A stretch of DNA of 64,000 bases from contig JAYKKT010000086.1 in NCBI GenBank assembly GCA_036023115.1, positions 12,725,501 to 12,789,500 of the forward strand, written 5' to 3'. This stretch comes from Brasenia schreberi (lineage: Eukaryota > Streptophyta > Magnoliopsida > Nymphaeales > Cabombaceae). The position numbers and the translations under genes are program-made. The notes under the pieces were generated by a model, which was not told the origin of the DNA, made no database searches, and saw only the letters and a program-made list of their open reading frames with translations. Of this stretch, positions 21,583 through 33,779 are shown one piece after another. Every line of letters starts with the position of its first letter. The stretch's first letter is position 1.

Positions 21583-24500
21583 AACAACAACAACTAAGCC
21601 TTTTCCCATACTAGACGGGGTCGGCTACATGGATTCTTTGTTTCCACAGATCCCTATCATGTGTCATGTTAGTAGTTAACTCCCAATAAGCTAGATCATT
21701 CTTTATTGTTTCTTTCCAACACTTTTGTGGTCATCCTCTACCTCTTTTAATACTTTCCAAATTTAGTTTTTCTAACCTTCTTACAGGTTCTTCTTTTGAT
21801 CTTCTTTTTATATATCCAAACCATCTTAAACGATGTTCTCTCATAGAGTGCCACTCCTAATTTGTTTCCAATAACCTCATTATGTATACGGTCTTTTTTT
21901 GTATGACCACTCATCCATCTCAACATCTTCATTTCTGTCACAAACATCTTTTGTACATGTTGATGATTAACTGCCCAACACTCAGAACCATAAAATATGG
22001 CTGGCCTGATTGCTGCTCTATAATATTTACCTTTTAACTTTAATGGTATCTTCTTATCACAAAGAATACATGATGCTCCTCTCCATTTTAACCAACCAGC
22101 ATTAATTCTATGTGTAACATCTCCATCAATTCTTCCATCACTCTGAAAAATTGACCCTAGATATTTAAAACTTTCCTTTTGGGGAATGCAATGTGTGCCA
22201 ATTTTAATTTCCATGTCCTCTGAAGTAACCAAATGATCAAACTTACATTCCATATATTCTGTCTTTGTTCTACTAAGTCGGAGGCCTTTGCTTTCTAATG
22301 TTTCTCTTCATAGTTCCAATTTTTTATTAATACAATGTCATCTGCAAATAACATACACCAAGGTACTTCATCTTGAACATGTTTTGTTAACTCATCCATC
22401 ACCATTATAAATAAGTATGGACTTAAAGTTGATCCTTGATGTAACCCAATATTAACTTCAAAGAAGTCTGTCGTTCCTTCATGAGTCCTCACACATGTTT
22501 TTGCACCATCATACATGTTTCTTATAAGGTTAATATATGTCAATGGGATACCTCTTTTTTCCAAAGTTCTCCAAAGAACCTCCTTCGGTACCCTATCATA
22601 AGCTTTTTCTAGATCAATAAATATCATGTGAAGGTCTTTCTTTTTTGCTCTGAAATGTTTCATAAGACGTCTCAAAAGATGAATCGCTTCAATAGTAAAT
22701 CTGCCTGACATGAATCCAAATTGGATCTCTGTTTCACTTGATACTTGTCTTAACCTACGTTTGATAATTCTTTCCCATAATTTCATAGTATGACTCATTA
22801 ACTTGATACCTCGATAATTCGCAATATTTTGAATGTCTCCCTTGTTCTTATATATGGGTATAAGTGTACTTGCTCTCCATTCCTCGGGCATCTTTTGGTT
22901 TTTCCATATTTCATTAAATAGTCTTGTGAGCCAAGTGATTCCTATTTCTCCTAGTATTTTCCAAACTTCTATAGGAATATTATCTGGTCCTACCGATTTA
23001 CCACTCTTCATATGTTTAAGAGCCTCTTTGACTTCATTCTTTTGAATACGTCGGTAGAAATTGTGGTTTATATACTTTTCTGACTTGGCTAAATCTCCTA
23101 AACTAATACTAACATCTTTATTTTCATTAAAAAGATTATAAAAATAGTTTTTCCACCTATTTCTTATATCATCATTTGCCACTAGAATTTTTTCATCCTC
23201 CTCTTTTATGCATCTCACAGAATTAAGATCTTTAGTTTTCTTATCTCTAGTCCTGACTATCCTAAAAATATCTCTTTCACCCTCTTTTGAGTTGAGTTTT
23301 TTATATAAGTCCTCCCAAATCTTAGCTTTTGATTTACTAACGGCCTTTTTCGCTTCCTTCTTTGCTTTCTTATAAGCTTCTAAAGTTTCACTAGTTTTCT
23401 TAGTATAATGTAATTTGTAACATGCCCTCTTTGCCTTATTTTATTTTGCACTACTTCACTCCACTACCAAGCTTCTTTTTGTGTCGGTACACCTCCCTTA
23501 GATACCCCTAACACATCTTTCGCCACTTTCCTAATATGTATAACCATATTGTTTCACATATCACAGGGTGTGCCAATATAATTCCAAACATCTCCTTGAA
23601 GCACTTTCTGTTTAAATATATCTTCTTTCTTGCTTTTCATGTTCTACCATTTAGTCCGAATAGCTCGATGCACTCTTTTCTTCATTGTCTATTTTTTTAT
23701 TTGTAAATCCATAACTAAAAGTCGATGTTGGGTGGTTAAGCTTTCTCCTGGAATTACCTTACAATCTTTAAAACACGCTCTATCTTTTTTTCTATAAATA
23801 AAGTAATCAATTTGTGTTTGTGATAAGCCACTCTTATAAGTAATTAAAAGTTCATCTCGTTTTTTGAAGATTGTATTGACTATAAAGAGATCAAATGACA
23901 TAGCAAAATTTAAAATCTCCCTACCTTCCTCGTTTATATCCCCAAAACCAAAGTTTTCATGAATCCCTTGATATCCTAATGCCTTTTTACCGACATGTCC
24001 ATTTAAATCTCCTCCTAAACAAATCATCTCCCTTTGTGGAATCTTTTGAAACACCTTATCTAACTCTTCCCAAAAAACTCTCTTTATACTATCTTCTAGT
24101 CCTACTTGGGGTGTGTAAGCATAAACTATATTCAAAACCTCTGCTCCTAATACTAATTTCAATGTCATGATTCGGTCATCATATTGTTGTATGTCTACTG
24201 CACTCTCCTTTAAATCTTTATTTATGATAATACCAACTCCATTTCGAGCCTTTTCTTTACCTGAGTACCATAATTTAAAACTTGTATCCTCTATCTCCTT
24301 TGCTTTTTCTCCAACCCATTTTGTCTCTTGTAAACATAGAATATGAATCTTTCTCCGAATCATAGTATCTACCACCTCCATTAGCTTACCCGATAATGTT
24401 CTGATATTCTAAGAACCAATACGAATCTTATTATCTAGGACTAGCTTCCTTACCGCCCGCATCCGTCCATAATCAAAATGCGGAGACCCTCTCTAAAAAT

Positions 24501-24821
24501 TTTTCACTACATTCGAGCGGTAATGTAGCGGGACTAACTTCTTTACCCACACCCGTTCATGATATGGGAACCCTCTCTACAATTGATTCACTACATTCGG
24601 GCGAAAATGTAGTGGCCCTTACTTACTTATTATTGCATTCGGGCTCTGCAGCACGTCGCTAGGCGAGGACGCCCCAAAGCAATGCTCCTAATTTTTGTAA
24701 TCCATGTTATAAAAATCTGACAAAGTTTTACGCTGGCTGTCGGAAGCCTAACACAACCCTCCAGCTTTATCCGGGCTTGGGACCGGCAATGCAAGGGTGA
24801 TCCCTTACATGGGCGGAGTTC
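21583..24821 (-). mobile_element. Full-length RTE LINE, copy C
   Basis: About 3.24 kb, minus strand, from GAACTCCGCCCATG (24821 leftwards) to the CAA-rich end at 21583, which is the reverse of the (TTG)n tail. It is flanked by a perfect 13-bp duplication and sits in the plus-strand Copia downstream of integrase. Its 5' leader holds two hairpin repeat units (about 24500-24615). Confidence 0.96.
21747..24381 (-). pseudogene. RTE EN-RT polyprotein, frameshifted (copy C)
   Basis: Three main open pieces on the minus strand. 23689-24381 is the EEP endonuclease ([49 protein letters not shown]). 22295-23218 is the start of the reverse transcriptase through [40 protein letters not shown] and FADD, after which a deletion removes about 30 bases of the usual [12 protein letters not shown] region. 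21747-22253 is the C-terminal region, cut where about 10 bases are lost near 21846. Disabled. Confidence 0.9.
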
Positions 24822-24918
24822 AATCCCATCTAATGATTTTGATAATTTACCTACTGCTCTTCGAAAGAGAAAGCGTGAAACTGCTAGTTATCCTATACAA
24901 AAATTTGTATCATATACA

Positions 24919-24935
24919 AATTATCCAAAAGAGTA
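24919..24935. repeat. Target-site duplication of RTE copy D
   Basis: AATTATCCAAAAGAGTA, 17 bp, repeated exactly at 28133-28149. Confidence 0.93.
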
Positions 24936-24967
24936 CAACAACAACAACAACTAAGCCTTTTCCCATA

Positions 24968-26104
24968 CTAGACGGGGTCGGCTACATGGATTCTTTGTTT
25001 CCACAGATCTCTATCGTGTGCCATGTTAGCAGTTAACTCACAATAAGCTAGATCATTCTTTATTGTTTCTTTCCAACACTTTTGTGGTCGTCCTCTACCT
25101 CTTTTAATACTTTCCAAATTTAGTTTTTCTAACCTTCTTACAGGTTCTTCTTTTGATCTTCTTGCTATATGTCCAAACCATCTTAAACGATGTTCTCTCA
25201 TTTTATCCTCTATTGGTGCCACTCCTAATTTGTTTCTAATAACCTCATTATGTATACGGTCTTTTCTTGTATGACTACTCATCCATCTCAACATCTTCAT
25301 TTCTGTCACAGACATCTTTTGTACATGTTGATGATTAACTGCCCAACACTCAGAACCATAAAACATGGCAGGCCTAACTGCTGCTCTATAATATTTACCT
25401 TTTAATTTTAATGGTATCTTCTTATCACAAAGAATACCTGATGCTCCTCTCCATTTTAACCAACCAGCATTAATTCTATGTGTAACATCTCCATCAATTC
25501 TTCCATCACTTTGAAAAATTGACCCTACGTATTTAAAAGTTTCCTTTTGGGGAATGCAATGTGTGCCAATTTTAATTTCTATGTCCTCTGAAGTAGCCAA
25601 GTGATCAAACTTACATTCCATATATTCTGTCTTTGTTCTACTAAGTCGGAGGCCTTTGTTTTCTAATGTTTCTCTCCATAGTTCCAATTTTCTATTAACT
25701 TTTTCCTTAGACTCCTCCATTAATACAATGTCATCTGCAAATAACATACACCAAGGTACTTCATCTTGAATATGTTTTGTTAACTCATCCATCACCGTTA
25801 TAAATAAGTATGGACTTAAAGTTGATCCTTGATGTAACCCAATATTAACTTCAAAGAAGTATGTCGTTCCTTCATGAGTCCTCACACATGTTTTTGCACC
25901 ATCATACATGTCTCTTATAAGGTTAATATATGTCAATGGGATACCTCTTTTTTCCAAAGTTCTCCAAAGAACCTCCCTCGGTACCCTATCATAAGCTTTT
26001 TCTAGATCAATAAATATCATGTGAAGGTCTTTCTTTTTTGCTCTAAAATGTTCCATAAGACGTCTCAAAAGGTGAATCGCTTCAATAGTAGATCTACCTA
26101 GCAT
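24968..26104 (-). CDS. RTE reverse transcriptase, C-terminal part (copy D)
   Basis: 378 codons without a stop, continuing the polyprotein begun at 28016 after a one-base frame change at about 26153-26158. It starts inside the reverse transcriptase at the family motif [16 protein letters not shown], then [36 protein letters not shown], catalytic FADD (25730-25741), [13 protein letters not shown], and a C-terminal region with [39 protein letters not shown] and [11 protein letters not shown]. The apparent ATG is internal, so this half is unlikely to be made alone. It acts in the nucleus by target-primed reverse transcription in this family. Confidence 0.85.
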   Translation of the reverse strand: MLGRSTIEAIHLLRRLMEHFRAKKKDLHMIFIDLEKAYDRVPREVLWRTLEKRGIPLTYINLIRDMYDGAKTCVRTHEGTTYFFEVNIGLHQGSTLSPYLFITVMDELTKHIQDEVPWCMLFADDIVLMEESKEKVNRKLELWRETLENKGLRLSRTKTEYMECKFDHLATSEDIEIKIGTHCIPQKETFKYVGSIFQSDGRIDGDVTHRINAGWLKWRGASGILCDKKIPLKLKGKYYRAAVRPAMFYGSECWAVNHQHVQKMSVTEMKMLRWMSSHTRKDRIHNEVIRNKLGVAPIEDKMREHRLRWFGHIARRSKEEPVRRLEKLNLESIKRGRGRPQKCWKETIKNDLAYCELTANMAHDRDLWKQRIHVADPV

Positions 26105-26147
26105 AAATCCAAATTGGTTCTCTATTGTACTTGATACTTGTCTTAAC

Positions 26148-28016
26148 CTACGTTTTAATAATTCTTTCCCATAATTTCATAGTATGACTCATTAACTTGA
26201 TACCTCGATAATTCGCACAATTTTGACTGTCTCCCTTGTTCTTATATATGGGTATAAGTGTACTTGCTCTCCATTCCTCGAGCATCTTTTGGTTTTTCCA
26301 TATTTCATTAAATAGTCTTGTGAGCCAAGTGATTCCTATTTCTCCTAGTATTTTCCAAACTTCTATAGGAATATTATCTGGTCCTACCGATTTACCACTC
26401 TTCATATGTTTAAGAGCCTCTTTGACTTCATTCTTTTGAATACGTCGGTAGAAATTGTGGTTTATATACTTTTCTGACTTGGCTAAATCTCCTAAACTAA
26501 TACTAACATCTTTATTTTCATTAAAAAGATTATAAAAATAGTTTTTCCACCTATTTCTTATATCATCATTTGCCACTAGAATTTTTTCATCCTCCTCTTT
26601 TATGCATCTCACAGAATTAAGATCTTTAGTTTTCTTATCTCTAGCCCTGGCTATCCTAAAAATATCTCTTTCACCCTCTTTTGAGTTGAGTTTTTTATAT
26701 AAGTCATCCCAAATCTTAGCTTTTGCTTCACTAACGGCCTTTTTTGCTTCCTTCTTTGCTTTCTTATAAGCTTCTAAAGTTTCACTAGTTTTCTTAGCAT
26801 AATGTAATTTGTAACATGCCCTCTTTGCCTTGATTTTATTTTGTACTACTTCACTCCACCACCAAGCTTCTTTTTGTGCCAGTACACCTCCCTTAGATAC
26901 CCCTAACACATCTTTCACCACTTTCCTAATATGTATAGCCATATTGTTCCACATATCAGAGGGTCTACCAACATAATTCCAAACATCTCCTTGAAAGACT
27001 TTCTGTTTAAATATATCTTCTTTCTCGCTTTTGAGGTTCCACCATTTAGTCCGAATAGCTCGATGCACTCTTTTCTTCTTTGTCCATTTTTTTATTTGTA
27101 AATCCATAACTAAAAGTCGATGTTGGGTGGTTAAGTTTTCTCCTGGAATTACCTTACAATCTTTACAACACGCTCTATCTTTTTTTCTACAAATAAAGTA
27201 ATCAATTTGTGTTTGTGATAAGCCACTCTTATAAGTAATTAAATGTTCATCTCGTTTTTTGAAGATTGTATTAACTATAAAGAGATCAAATGACATAGCA
27301 AAATTTAAAATCTCCCTACCTTCCTCGTTTATATCCCCATAACCAAAGTTTCCCTGAATCCCTTGATATCCTAATGCCTCTTTACCGACATGTCCATTTA
27401 AATCTCCTCCTAAACAAATCATCTCCCTTTGTGGAATCTTTTGAAACACCTTATCTAACTCTTCCCAAAAAACTGTCTTTATACTATCTTCTAGTCCTAC
27501 TTGGGGTACGTAAGCACAAACTATATTCAAAACCTCTACTCCTAACACTAATTTCAATGTCATGATTCGGTCACCATATCGTTGTATGTCTACTACACTC
27601 TCCTTTAAATCTTTATTTATGATAATACCAACTCCGTTTTGGGCCTTTTCTTTACCTGAGTACCATAATTTAAAACCTGTATCCTCTATCTCCTTTGCTT
27701 TTTCTCCAACCCATTTTGCCTCTTGTAAATATAGAATATGAATCTTTCTCCGAATCATAGTATCTACCACCTCCATTAGCTTACCCGATAATGTTCCTAT
27801 ATTCCAAGAACCAATATGAATCTTATTATCTAGGACTAGCTTCCTTACCCCCCACATCCGTCCATAATCAAAATGCGGAGACCCTCTCTGAAAATTTTTT
27901 ACTACATTCGAGCGAAAATGTAGTGGCCCTTGCTTACTTCTTACTGCATTCGGGCTCTGCAGCATGTCGCTAGGCAGGGACGCCCCAAAACAATGCTCAT
28001 AATTTTTGTAATCCAT
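26148..28016 (-). CDS. RTE endonuclease and start of reverse transcriptase (copy D)
   Basis: 622 codons. The leader-encoded start ([11 protein letters not shown]) is followed by the EEP endonuclease at about residues 65-315 ([72 protein letters not shown]), a lysine-rich linker (about 320-480) and the N-terminal part of the reverse transcriptase ([39 protein letters not shown]). It stops ten bases after one extra base in ACGTTTTAATAAT where copies B and C lack it. The ATG at 28016 is the most upstream in frame; the true start could be a later ATG. Confidence 0.87.
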   Translation of the reverse strand: MDYKNYEHCFGASLPSDMLQSPNAVRSKQGPLHFRSNVVKNFQRGSPHFDYGRMWGVRKLVLDNKIHIGSWNIGTLSGKLMEVVDTMIRRKIHILYLQEAKWVGEKAKEIEDTGFKLWYSGKEKAQNGVGIIINKDLKESVVDIQRYGDRIMTLKLVLGVEVLNIVCAYVPQVGLEDSIKTVFWEELDKVFQKIPQREMICLGGDLNGHVGKEALGYQGIQGNFGYGDINEEGREILNFAMSFDLFIVNTIFKKRDEHLITYKSGLSQTQIDYFICRKKDRACCKDCKVIPGENLTTQHRLLVMDLQIKKWTKKKRVHRAIRTKWWNLKSEKEDIFKQKVFQGDVWNYVGRPSDMWNNMAIHIRKVVKDVLGVSKGGVLAQKEAWWWSEVVQNKIKAKRACYKLHYAKKTSETLEAYKKAKKEAKKAVSEAKAKIWDDLYKKLNSKEGERDIFRIARARDKKTKDLNSVRCIKEEDEKILVANDDIRNRWKNYFYNLFNENKDVSISLGDLAKSEKYINHNFYRRIQKNEVKEALKHMKSGKSVGPDNIPIEVWKILGEIGITWLTRLFNEIWKNQKMLEEWRASTLIPIYKNKGDSQNCANYRGIKLMSHTMKLWERIIKT

Positions 28017-29146
28017 GTTGTAGAAATCCGATGAATTTTTATGCTGGCTGTCGGAAGCCTAACACAACCCTCCTCCTTTATCCGGGCTTGGGACCGGCAA
28101 TGCAAGGGTGATCCCTTACATGGGCGGAGTTTAATTATCCAAAAGAGTATGAGAATAAAATTCATATTAGAGGGAAGCAATGGAAGAAATCACACCATTA
28201 GAAAAGAATCCAACTTAGAAACTTACAGATCTACTACCGAAAAGAAAGACTGTGAGATATAAATGGGTGTATATACGTAAAATTCAAGGCTGATGGACGC
28301 ATAGAAAGATTTGCATCGATTGTAAAAATGAATACCATCACAATTCTCTTAAGTGTGAGTTAATCAAGGATGGGAACTATAGCAGTTGGATATGAAGAAT
28401 ACATTTCTTCAAGGAGATGTTACTGAGGATACCTACATGGACTTATCTCTAGGTTATTATTAAGAGAATATGTCTTCGAATGTATGCAAACTAAGGAAAT
28501 CTATTTATGGTTTGAAACAATCACCTAGAGACTGATTTGAAAATTTGAGTGGTGGTATTCTTGGTTTGGGTTTCAAACGGTACATTAGTGATCACATATT
28601 ATTTATCAAGTGAGACAAGAAAATAATTCTCTTAATTGTTTATGTTGATGACATTATTATTACTGGTGATGATGTGGAATGAATTGCTTGTTTGAAAAAA
28701 TAGTTACATGCCTTATTTGATTTGAAAGACCTTGAAAAATTATACTATTTTTTGGAGATCGAGATTGTTCGAAGCAAGGATTGTTTGTTCTTAAGCCAAA
28801 GAAAGTATATCATTGATTTATTAAAGGAGACGAAGATGAAAGATTGTCGGGTATGCTCTATCTCTATTGAAATTTAAAAAGAAGTTGTGAGAAATTCTAA
28901 TGAACTATATGAAGATATAGGCAAGTATCAAAGATTAATTAGAAAATTGATATATCTCACAATTACCAGACCTGATATGAGCTTTAAAGTTAACCATGCT
29001 AGTAGATGGATGCATTCACTATCGAGACACCATATGAATATTGTTTTTATATCATTAGATATCTGAAATCATCTATTACCCACGACTTATTGTATTTACC
29101 ACATTCTTTACCTGATATTGAGATTTACTAAGATGTTGATTGGGCT

Positions 29147-29154
29147 AGTTCAAC
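29147..29154. repeat. hAT target-site duplication
   Basis: AGTTCAAC here and at 36502-36509, exact 8 bp, inside the Copia RNase H region. Confidence 0.9.
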
Positions 29155-29379
29155 CATTGTTATTCGTATCGCACGGGTACGATACATATCGTATCGTGGA
29201 GATATGATACGATAACATGTATCGATACAGGTTATCGTGCCGTATCATGTGATACGAGTCATGACACGTAACGGTGATACGCCTAGAGACCCGTATAAAG
29301 GGTCTCTGGCCGAACAGAAACCCGCATTTTTGCTGGTTTCTATGCTTTTTTTAGAACTCCTCATGGTTTCTTTTCGTGA

Positions 29380-29992
29380 TAACTCTTTCTCCTATCCCTA
29401 CGATTTATCCCAAGAAAAAAAAGGATCTGCTTACTTGAATCTCATTTTGTTTGAGAATTAGATGTTGTTGGGTAAGGCATAGAAATTTTGAAATGTTTCT
29501 TGATTTCCTTATAAAAACCTCCGTTAAAGTAGCGAGTGTTACGACTCAAGTGAAGGGAAACGCAAGAAGCTGAAAATCCTTGTGATTGAAGCTAAAAGGG
29601 TTTTTCCTCTCTCAAAATCGAATTGAGAAAAACTCTGAACATCGAGCAACATAGGACCAACTCACTTGGTGTAGCCAGTCTTCATAAGCCTCCCAAGCTC
29701 GATCATTGCATAAATTCAGGTCTCTAGAAAATCATTTTTCTCACATAGTATCCATGTCATCCACTCATGCGTGCACACATGGTCATCAAATACATGATCC
29801 CTAGGACTAGAACCACATTAGAAAAAGTCCCCTTTGACAAAAATCCCCTCTTATTGGGCATAAGAAAAAGTTTTTCTTAGAAAACTAGGACGATCCATAT
29901 TGTCGAGGACGAATCCAAGGAGAAAGCAAAACGGGGTGTTGTCTTCTTTGCCATTATCCAAATCAATTTGGATAATGCCAAAGAGGGGCATC
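29380..29992 (+). mobile_element. Gypsy-type element, remnant of internal 3' end
   Basis: Non-hAT sequence between the left hAT end and the long LTR. It ends in a polypurine tract AAAGAGGGGCATC just before the LTR, and has an inverted repeat ATTATCCAAAT...ATTTGGATAAT at about 29953-29976. No 5' LTR or polyprotein is present, so the element was truncated. No coding domain was recognised. Confidence 0.6.
29980..29992 (+). other. Polypurine tract before LTR
   Basis: AAAGAGGGGCATC directly precedes the TGTAAACACCC start of the LTR, the standard position of the plus-strand primer. Confidence 0.7.
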
Positions 29993-31233
29993 TGTAAACA
30001 CCCAAAAATGGGATTATTTTCAAACAAATACCTGGTTTTCGAAAACCATTTTCAAACCAATTTGGAACTTTTAAAACCTTGGAGTTGCGAAGTTTTGACT
30101 TCTATCTAAAACTCCTTCAAAATAAAGGTTATTAAACCCGGGCTAAAAACCCAAATTTTACAATGCAGTTGAAACAAACAAGAGAAGCTTGATTAGAAAG
30201 CAGCCCCAGAACAAGTCAAAAAGAAAAAGTTCAGCCCGACCGATTGAAAACAAGGCCGAAAAGCAAAACAAGCATCTAGGCTAGAATCAAACTTCAGCCC
30301 AAAATATGAAGGACGAAGCCAAAGCCTCGATGAAACTGTCAGAAATCCAACACCAAGCCTAAAAAATAAAAAATCAGACGAAATTGAGTCCGGAATGTGA
30401 GAAGATGGTCGAACAAGAAGATTGGGAAAAACCCAGCCAAAAATAGAGCACTAAGGAAGCCAGGGCCCATTCAAAACTCAAAATACCAAGAAGGACTGAA
30501 GAAAGAAGATTTTAGATTGGATTTGGACACAAATATCCAGATCCAGCCCAAATAGTGTTTGGATCAGATTTGGATCTCAAAACCCAAATCTAAGATCCAA
30601 ATCCAAGACCCACCCCTTGGCCTATAAATAAGACCAAGGGGGGGTGAAAAAGTTCACGTGAAAACCTTGGGGGAGGGCTTATGAAAAGAGAGAGAGTGTG
30701 GTGCAAAAGTAAACATTGGTGGGCTTTAGCCATGTGGGCTCAATCAAGGATGAAGTGGGTTCAAGCCTTGTGGACCTAAACCTAGCTTGGGGTTGCAACA
30801 ACACGGCTACAAATGGCGTGGACATGGGCTGCAACCATGGCTGCACAAGGTGGACTCGGCTCCAAGAGGTAAGTCCCTAAACCTAGCCCACTTGACCTAA
30901 CTGACCTAACCCACATACCACTAAACCTAACCCCAAGACACCCTAACCGAACCCTCACATTGAGCCACTACCCTTAACCTAAACCTAACCTAGCTACCAC
31001 CGACTTCACTAAACTCCACCCTAACTAGCCCAACCGACTACACTAAGCCACTCCCAAACACCTAACTACGGCTACCTTTGGCTAGCCTACACCCCACCTA
31101 ACCCAACCACCCCACCAAACCTAACCACCCCACCAACCAACTCCACCCTACCAACCGACTCCATCCTAACTAGCCACCTAACTGACCCCTTTGCTGGCCT
31201 AAGTCCTCAACTAAAACCCAGCCACCCAACAAA

Positions 31234-32099
31234 AACTGAGTGCTCTTGGCACTCAGTTGGACCCTAGCACCAAACAAGAACCGAGTGCACTTGGCACTCG
31301 GTCTGCACCCATTCGGCCAAGGCCCTTGGCTGACCTGTACCCCACCTAACCTAGCCACTACCAACACCCTCTTGGCTGACCTACACCCCACCAACCGACA
31401 ACACCCTAACTAGCCACAACCGACCCCACCTAAACCTAACCCAACTACCACCGACTCCACCCTAAACCGACTCCACTGCCCCACCCACATAACCCACCAA
31501 AACCTAACCCAACCACCACCGACTCAACCCTAAACCAACCCACAACCTGTCCTAAAACTAACCTAAACCCAGCCCTACTCAGCCACACCTTGGCTCAACC
31601 TACCACAAGTGCACTTGGCACCCTTGAACCCTACAAAATCAAGTGCACTTGGCACTCGGTCTATCCCCATGGCCTACGCCCCTGCTGGCCAGCCCTTAGG
31701 CTAACCCGAACCCTAGCCTACACTTGACCCACACCCGACCTACACCACACCCCTTTGTTGCCCTAGGCTTGTCCCAAAACACCTCCCCTAACCCGCACCC
31801 TAAATCAGCCGAGTGCACCTAGCACTCGACCAAAACCTGTTGGCCTACACTAAGCCACAACACCATACCCCACGGCCTGCCCTTGGACCCACTTTGGTTC
31901 GAGCCACCATTGGCTCAACCTGCCCCTTTCAAAACCCTAACTAAGCTAGGTGCTGGTTGCACCTAGCTCATTCCCATCTTCCTAAACCAAAACCTAGACC
32001 TAACTAGGACTCGACCAACTATATCCTAAACCTAACCAAGACACCTTAGCCGAACCCAGCCAATACCAAGCCCACACCCACTTGGCTGCACCCAAGTGG
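31234..32099 (+). repeat. Array of GTGC-loop-GCAC hairpins in LTR
   Basis: Short inverted repeats with 5-6 base loops: 31234-31258 (stem AACTGAGTGC), 31280-31302 (ACCGAGTGC), about 31606-31626 and 31640-31658 (imperfect), about 31810-31828 (CGAGTGC), 31944-31968 (AGCTAGGTGC), and 32078-32099 (CCACTTGG). The first six share the core GTGC-5 nt-GCAC while outer stem bases change on both sides together. They lie downstream of the LTR TATA box and could be in the element RNA. Confidence 0.7.
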
Positions 32100-32319
32100 A
32101 CCCACACCCAAGCCTCACCTCGGAACCCACTTGAAGGGACTTATCTTGCAGTTGCAGAGAAGGACGGACCCGAGTGACTCGAGAGGCAAAACCAAACACT
32201 TGTAAGTGTCATTTACATTCGGTTTTACATTACTCGTTTAAATTAAATTCAATTCGGAATAGGGTTGTAATAATGGAGCGAAGTCTCCCCCCGAGATGTA
32301 ATATTTGTGTATGAAACAC

Positions 32320-32960
32320 AACCACACACGTGCACTTGAGCCTTCTCACTCTTAACTGCACACAAAGGACACCCACGTGCACTTGAGCCTTTTCGCTCTT
32401 ATATTACATATGATTGCACACACATTGAGCCTTTCCGCTCTTAAGCTAAACGTATATACTTCAATTTGGGTATTTACTTTAGTGAAAACTGTGTGAGTTG
32501 CAATTAATTTCGGTTGGATTTAATTTCAAGTCGTGTGAGTTGCAATTTCAATTTCACACAAGAACACCCACGACCACTCGAGCCTTTCTGCTCTTCACAC
32601 TCACACACATTGCGCCTTTCCGCTCTTAAGCTAAACGTATATACTTCAATTTGGGTATTTACTTTAGTGAAAGTTGTGTGAGTTGCAATTTCATTTCGGG
32701 TGGATTTACTTTAAGTTGTGTGAGTTGTCATTTAAATTTCACACGAGAAATACCCACAAGCACTCGAGCCTTTCTGCTCTCTACACTCACACACATTGAG
32801 CCTTTTCGCTCTTAGGATAAAACATATTTATATATTTTCAAGTCGTGTGAGTTTACTTTAGTGGAAGTCGAGTTGCATTTCCCTTTGTGTGGATTTACAT
32901 TTAAGTCGTGTGAGTTTCTTTACATTTTGGGTATTTACATTAGTGAAAGTTGTGTGAGTT
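32320..32960 (+). repeat. Tandem repeat region in LTR
   Basis: About three to four imperfect units of roughly 180 bases. Each contains GAGCCTTTCCGCTCTTA, AAACGTATATACTTCAATTT, GGGTATTTACTTTAGTGAAA and GTGTGAGTTGCAATTT; units start near 32425, 32607 and 32789. Confidence 0.85.
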
Positions 32961-33779
32961 GCACTTTCAATTCAAGCCTAGCTCACATCATTGTTTTTAA
33001 AACCTGAAAAGGATTTCTGCATCCTTGCATTCGCTCACTTTCAAAAGCCCCCGAATCCTCGCTCAAACCATGTTGAAAATAGGACACATATTCACACACA
33101 TTTCAGGCCTAAATAGATAAAACTCAAAAGACTTAGGGTCGTCCAAAAGTCATAATAAAAATTGCAAAGAAAGCATACATCGAATTAATAAAATACTGAT
33201 CTTTCGAAGTTTAGTATTTGATTTAAAAAAATGAAGTTTCTAAGCATTTAAACTGACCCTTGAGTATCGGTTCAAGAAGGTTTAAGCGAAAAGATCTTGC
33301 TTTCTCACAATCGCCAGAAAGTCAGAAATCTTTCAAAAACCTTCGCTAGTTTGAGTAAGCTAGCTGACACGCTCGCAAAACGACTTAGGCACGAAAAGGT
33401 TCATTTCTGGTCTCATAAACCGGGAGTGAAAATTTTCATGCTTACAGTGGTTCTCCTCCTCCTTTGGGTTAAAGGGTCAAAAAAATATGTACGGTGTCTA
33501 TGCAAGCCTCCTAACTTGGATTGTGGTATATATTAAGTGTTTTTTTGAATTGTTTTCTTTATATTTATTGCTTTTTTGTGTTATTTGTATTTTTCTTTTT
33601 TTAAATGAAAAAATATGAAATTATTTAGTGTGTGGATATGATTTTTAATGCATTCATGAAGTGGGAGACACTCTATTTGAGTATTATGTGAAAATTAATG
33701 ATTTATGAAGTGCTTTTATTTTTAGGTTTTTTATTGAATTAAAGTACTCAATTGAGATGGTAGGAAGAGGTGTTAAAGA

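Larger units (their letters stand above)
24936..28132 (-). mobile_element. Full-length RTE LINE, copy D (youngest looking)
   Basis: About 3.2 kb, minus strand, from AAACTCCGCCCATG at 28132 leftwards to the CAACAA end at 24936. The perfect 17-bp duplication and near-intact frame make it the best preserved copy. It is shorter than B and C mainly because its 5' leader carries one hairpin repeat unit instead of two. It inserted into the Copia only about 100 bases from copy C. Confidence 0.97.
29993..33446 (+). mobile_element. Long (3.45 kb) Gypsy-type LTR
   Basis: Starts TGTAAACACCC after a polypurine tract and ends CTTACA, giving terminal inverted repeat TGTAA/TTACA. A TATA box (CCTATAAATAAG, 30621-30632) is followed by TTCACGTGAAAA with a CACGTG core (30655-30660). 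Then come a C-rich CCTAACC/CCTAAACC tract (about 30880-32110) with a hairpin array, and a tandem repeat region (32320-32960). A second copy begins at 62753 (same start, TATA-like CATAAATGG and CACGTGAAAA at 63361). The great length fits Tat/Ogre-like Gypsy elements, but assignment is inference. Confidence 0.75.

Noticed and set aside
31170..31394. 74-codon frame in the C-rich LTR
   Set aside because: Low-complexity sequence in a non-coding LTR; the hairpin repeats explain its pattern.
30880..32110. Interstitial telomere
   Set aside because: The words resemble CCCTAAA but are irregular, and the tract lies within an LTR with defined ends.
32320..32960. CRISPR-like array
   Set aside because: The repeats are about 180 bp, imperfect and inside a plant LTR, without uniform spacers or cas genes.
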